Shown piece after piece: positions 62,357-64,000 of a stretch of DNA of 64,000 nt. Below the pieces are notes generated by a model. That model searched no databases and was not told the DNA's origin. It saw only the letters and a program-made list of their open reading frames with translations. The stretch is from Robiginitomaculum sp. (GTDB taxonomy: Bacteria; Pseudomonadota; Alphaproteobacteria; Caulobacterales; Maricaulaceae), in the NCBI GenBank assembly GCA_016765135.1, contig JAESQN010000020.1, forward strand, positions 1 to 64,000, written 5' to 3'. The position numbers were made by a program, and so were the translations under genes. Every line of letters starts with the position of its first letter. Position 1 is the stretch's first letter.

Positions 62357-63406
62357 ATGGCTCAAGCACTGACATTCGTGGAAGACATCTGGTATTTCGC
62401 CGGGCTTGCGTCTGAATTAAAGCGTGGGCAAATGGCTCACAAAACTATAGCCGGACATCCCATAGTCGTGGGGCGCAGTCAGAGCGGCAAAATTTTTGCC
62501 CTGCGCGATATTTGCCCCCACCGCGCCGCGCCGTTTTCTGCGGGCAAAGTCATGGACGACGATACGGTCGAATGCCCCTATCATGGTTGGCGTTTTGGTT
62601 TGGACGACGGCCAGTGCACCCATATCCCGGCCATATGCAAAGGCCAAAAAGACCCGTCCGGCGGCATCAAAGTCCGTAACTACCCTGTGCGCGAAAACGG
62701 GCAATTGATCTGGGCTTATATTGCGGCTGATCCCAAATTTAAAGGGGATCCAGAAATAGCCCCGCCGCAATTTGCCCGCACAGACCGCAAGGCGGTGTTT
62801 GTCGAGCGGCTCAAGCTTAACTGCCATGTTGACCATGCGGTTATCGGTCTGATGGACCCGGCTCATGTTTCGTTCCTGCACCGGCAATGGTGGTGGCGCA
62901 GCGGCGCCAGCATGCACGAAAAAGAAAAACGGTTCGAGCCGCGAGAACGCGGCTTTGCTATGGCTGCCCACACGCCGTCGTCCAATTCCTTTGGTTATAA
63001 AATCTTGGGCGGCAAACCGATCACAGAAATCGCATTTCGCCTGCCCGGTGTGCGCACAGAGGAGATTACGGTTGGTGATAAAGGCATTTTATCGTTCACC
63101 GCCGTTGTCCCTATCGACGAAAACAACACGGAAATTATCTCGGTGTTTTTCTCGGATATGGCGATAGTTAAACTCCTGAAACCAATCTTGAAAAAAGGCG
63201 CAAGCATTTTCCTAAACCAGGACGGCGACATCATAAAACTACAAGCCGAATGCCTAAAACACGACCCGCGCTTAATGCTCATCGACGACGCAGATAGACA
63301 AGCGAAATGGTATTACGCGATCAAAAAAGAATGGGCCAAATCGCGAGCGGAGGGCCGGGCGTTCGTTAATCCGGTGAAGCCGACGACGCTTAGGTGGCGG
63401 TCTTAG
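62357..63406 (+). CDS. Rieske non-haem iron oxygenase, ring-hydroxylating type
   Basis: 349 residues from the ATG at 62357. The Rieske centre is Cys53, His55, Cys73 and His76 (CPHRAAPFS and CPYHGWRF). The mononuclear iron site reads GLMDPAHVSFLH, giving His170 and His175 with Asp167 as the bridge. The overall layout resembles vanillate O-demethylase-type or aromatic-ring oxygenase alpha subunits. The substrate is unknown; no reductase adjoins, so it must borrow electrons, perhaps from a ferredoxin such as the one at 11.8 kb. Confidence 0.9.
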   Translation: MAQALTFVEDIWYFAGLASELKRGQMAHKTIAGHPIVVGRSQSGKIFALRDICPHRAAPFSAGKVMDDDTVECPYHGWRFGLDDGQCTHIPAICKGQKDPSGGIKVRNYPVRENGQLIWAYIAADPKFKGDPEIAPPQFARTDRKAVFVERLKLNCHVDHAVIGLMDPAHVSFLHRQWWWRSGASMHEKEKRFEPRERGFAMAAHTPSSNSFGYKILGGKPITEIAFRLPGVRTEEITVGDKGILSFTAVVPIDENNTEIISVFFSDMAIVKLLKPILKKGASIFLNQDGDIIKLQAECLKHDPRLMLIDDADRQAKWYYAIKKEWAKSRAEGRAFVNPVKPTTLRWRS

Positions 63407-63421
63407 GAGGGGCAGTTAATA

Positions 63422-63604
63422 ATGATAACGGCACTGAATAATTATCAATTGTAAGAGTTTCGACTTGATCTGATACTTAAAGTACCCGAAGATTTCCGTT
63501 CGCTCGCCGTAATTGACGTAGCACCAAGAACGGAAATGAAAATTTGGGAAATTACTGCAATTTTTTGGGACAAGCATGGAACTCGGATTTCCAACTTAAC
63601 CTAG
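63422..63604 (+). pseudogene. Possible broken short coding remnant
   Basis: An ATG frame of 60 codons is interrupted once by a TAA at 63452. The second part (LILKVPEDFRSLAVIDVAPR, then IWEITAIFWDKHGTRISNLT) reads like a protein fragment. Nothing else explains the 241-base gap. No homologue is recognised, and it may be chance. Confidence 0.3.
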
Positions 63605-63647
63605 AAATATATCCGCACGAAATACCTTTGTACCTATTCACTATTCT

Positions 63648-64000
63648 CTACTGGTTCAAAAAGCTCCTAAGCTTCCGTGACCGACTAGGATGCTTCAACT
63701 TCCGCAATGCCTTCGCTTCAATCTGTCTAATCCGCTCGCGTGTCACACTGAACTGCTGCCCGACTTCTTCGAGCGTATGGTCGGTGTTCATACCTATACC
63801 GAAACGCATTCTTAGGACGCGTTCTTCTCGGGGTGTTAGGCTTGCTAGTACCCTTGTTGTGGTTTCGCGCAGGTTTGCTTGAATGGCGGCGTCGATGGGG
63901 AGGATGGCGCTGCTGTCTTCGATAAAATCACCAAGCTGGCTGTCTTCCTCGTCGCCGATTGGCGTTTCCAAAGATATAGGCTCTTTGGCGATTTTCATGA
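63648..64000 (-). CDS. rpoD: Sigma-70 factor RpoD, 3' end only (partial)
   Basis: The C-terminal about 116 residues of the housekeeping sigma factor; the gene runs off the right edge. Region 3.2 reads [21 protein letters not shown], and region 4 contains [45 protein letters not shown], the -35-recognising helix-turn-helix. The ATG near 63998 is an internal methionine of that protein, not its start. Confidence 0.97.
   Translation of the reverse strand, partial: MKIAKEPISLETPIGDEEDSQLGDFIEDSSAILPIDAAIQANLRETTTRVLASLTPREERVLRMRFGIGMNTDHTLEEVGQQFSVTRERIRQIEAKALRKLKHPSRSRKLRSFLNQ

Noticed and set aside
63998-64000. The ATG at the right edge as the start of a short sigma-like protein
   Set aside because: The sequence is internal to region 3 of RpoD; the gene continues beyond the window.

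Overview
The window looks like a chromosomal piece of a Gram-negative alphaproteobacterium. The tsaE / amgK-murU / addB / addA / trxA order, the mtaB-ftsY pair, the AddAB-type helicase-nuclease, a Caulobacter-type CC0125/CC1285 lipoprotein and the FadL and porin genes all fit that. By overall feel it resembles the Hyphomonadales/Maricaulales side of the class (inference; no 16S is present). Base composition is moderate throughout, except for one clearly AT-richer gene at 4789-5964. I recognise no tRNA, rRNA or CRISPR array.

Layout. 1-4.7 kb: lpd, aidB, and a translationally coupled operon of two small membrane proteins plus a TetR regulator, with a palindrome sitting inside its predicted promoter. 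4.8-6.3 kb: an AT-rich orphan gene with a nuclease-like core, bordered by an island of palindromic repeats. 6.3-12.1 kb, all minus strand: universal stress protein + SLC13/DASS transporter, FadL, a TusA + DsrE-like sulfur-relay pair, a MAPEG protein and a 2Fe-2S ferredoxin. 12.3-21.5 kb, plus strand: tsaE, a fused amgK-murU, addB, addA (with an in-frame palindromic repeat) and trxA. 21.6-33.9 kb: mixed housekeeping and envelope genes, with an IS110-family element at about 24.8-25.96 kb. 34.0-38.7 kb: an envelope polymer cluster of membrane protein + flippase convergent with ATP-grasp + GNAT genes.

38.8-52.3 kb is the respiratory nitrate locus. A 528-residue regulator joins a nitrate/nitrite-sensing NIT domain to a Crp/FNR module and ends in a four-cysteine tail. 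It is divergent from narK1, followed by narK2-narGHJI and an outer-membrane porin. Three FNR-type sites (TTGAT/C-N4-GTCAA) lie upstream of narK1, narK2 and the porin, each about 31-32 bp ahead of a -10-like hexamer. The regulator's recognition helix carries the FNR-type E-xx-SR residues. Together these suggest one regulon for nitrate entry through the outer membrane, uptake and nitrite exchange, and membrane-bound reduction.

52.3-64.0 kb: DUF3088, mtaB-ftsY, an aromatic aminotransferase, an AGCS amino acid:Na+ symporter with an extra loop domain, a repeat-containing exported protein, a VanZ-like protein, phhB, gluQ, a Rieske oxygenase and the 3' end of rpoD running off the right edge.

Several dispersed palindromic repeat families punctuate the gaps. 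The best defined is a roughly 93-bp element with four copies (24.7, 42.1, 50.9, 59.4 kb).
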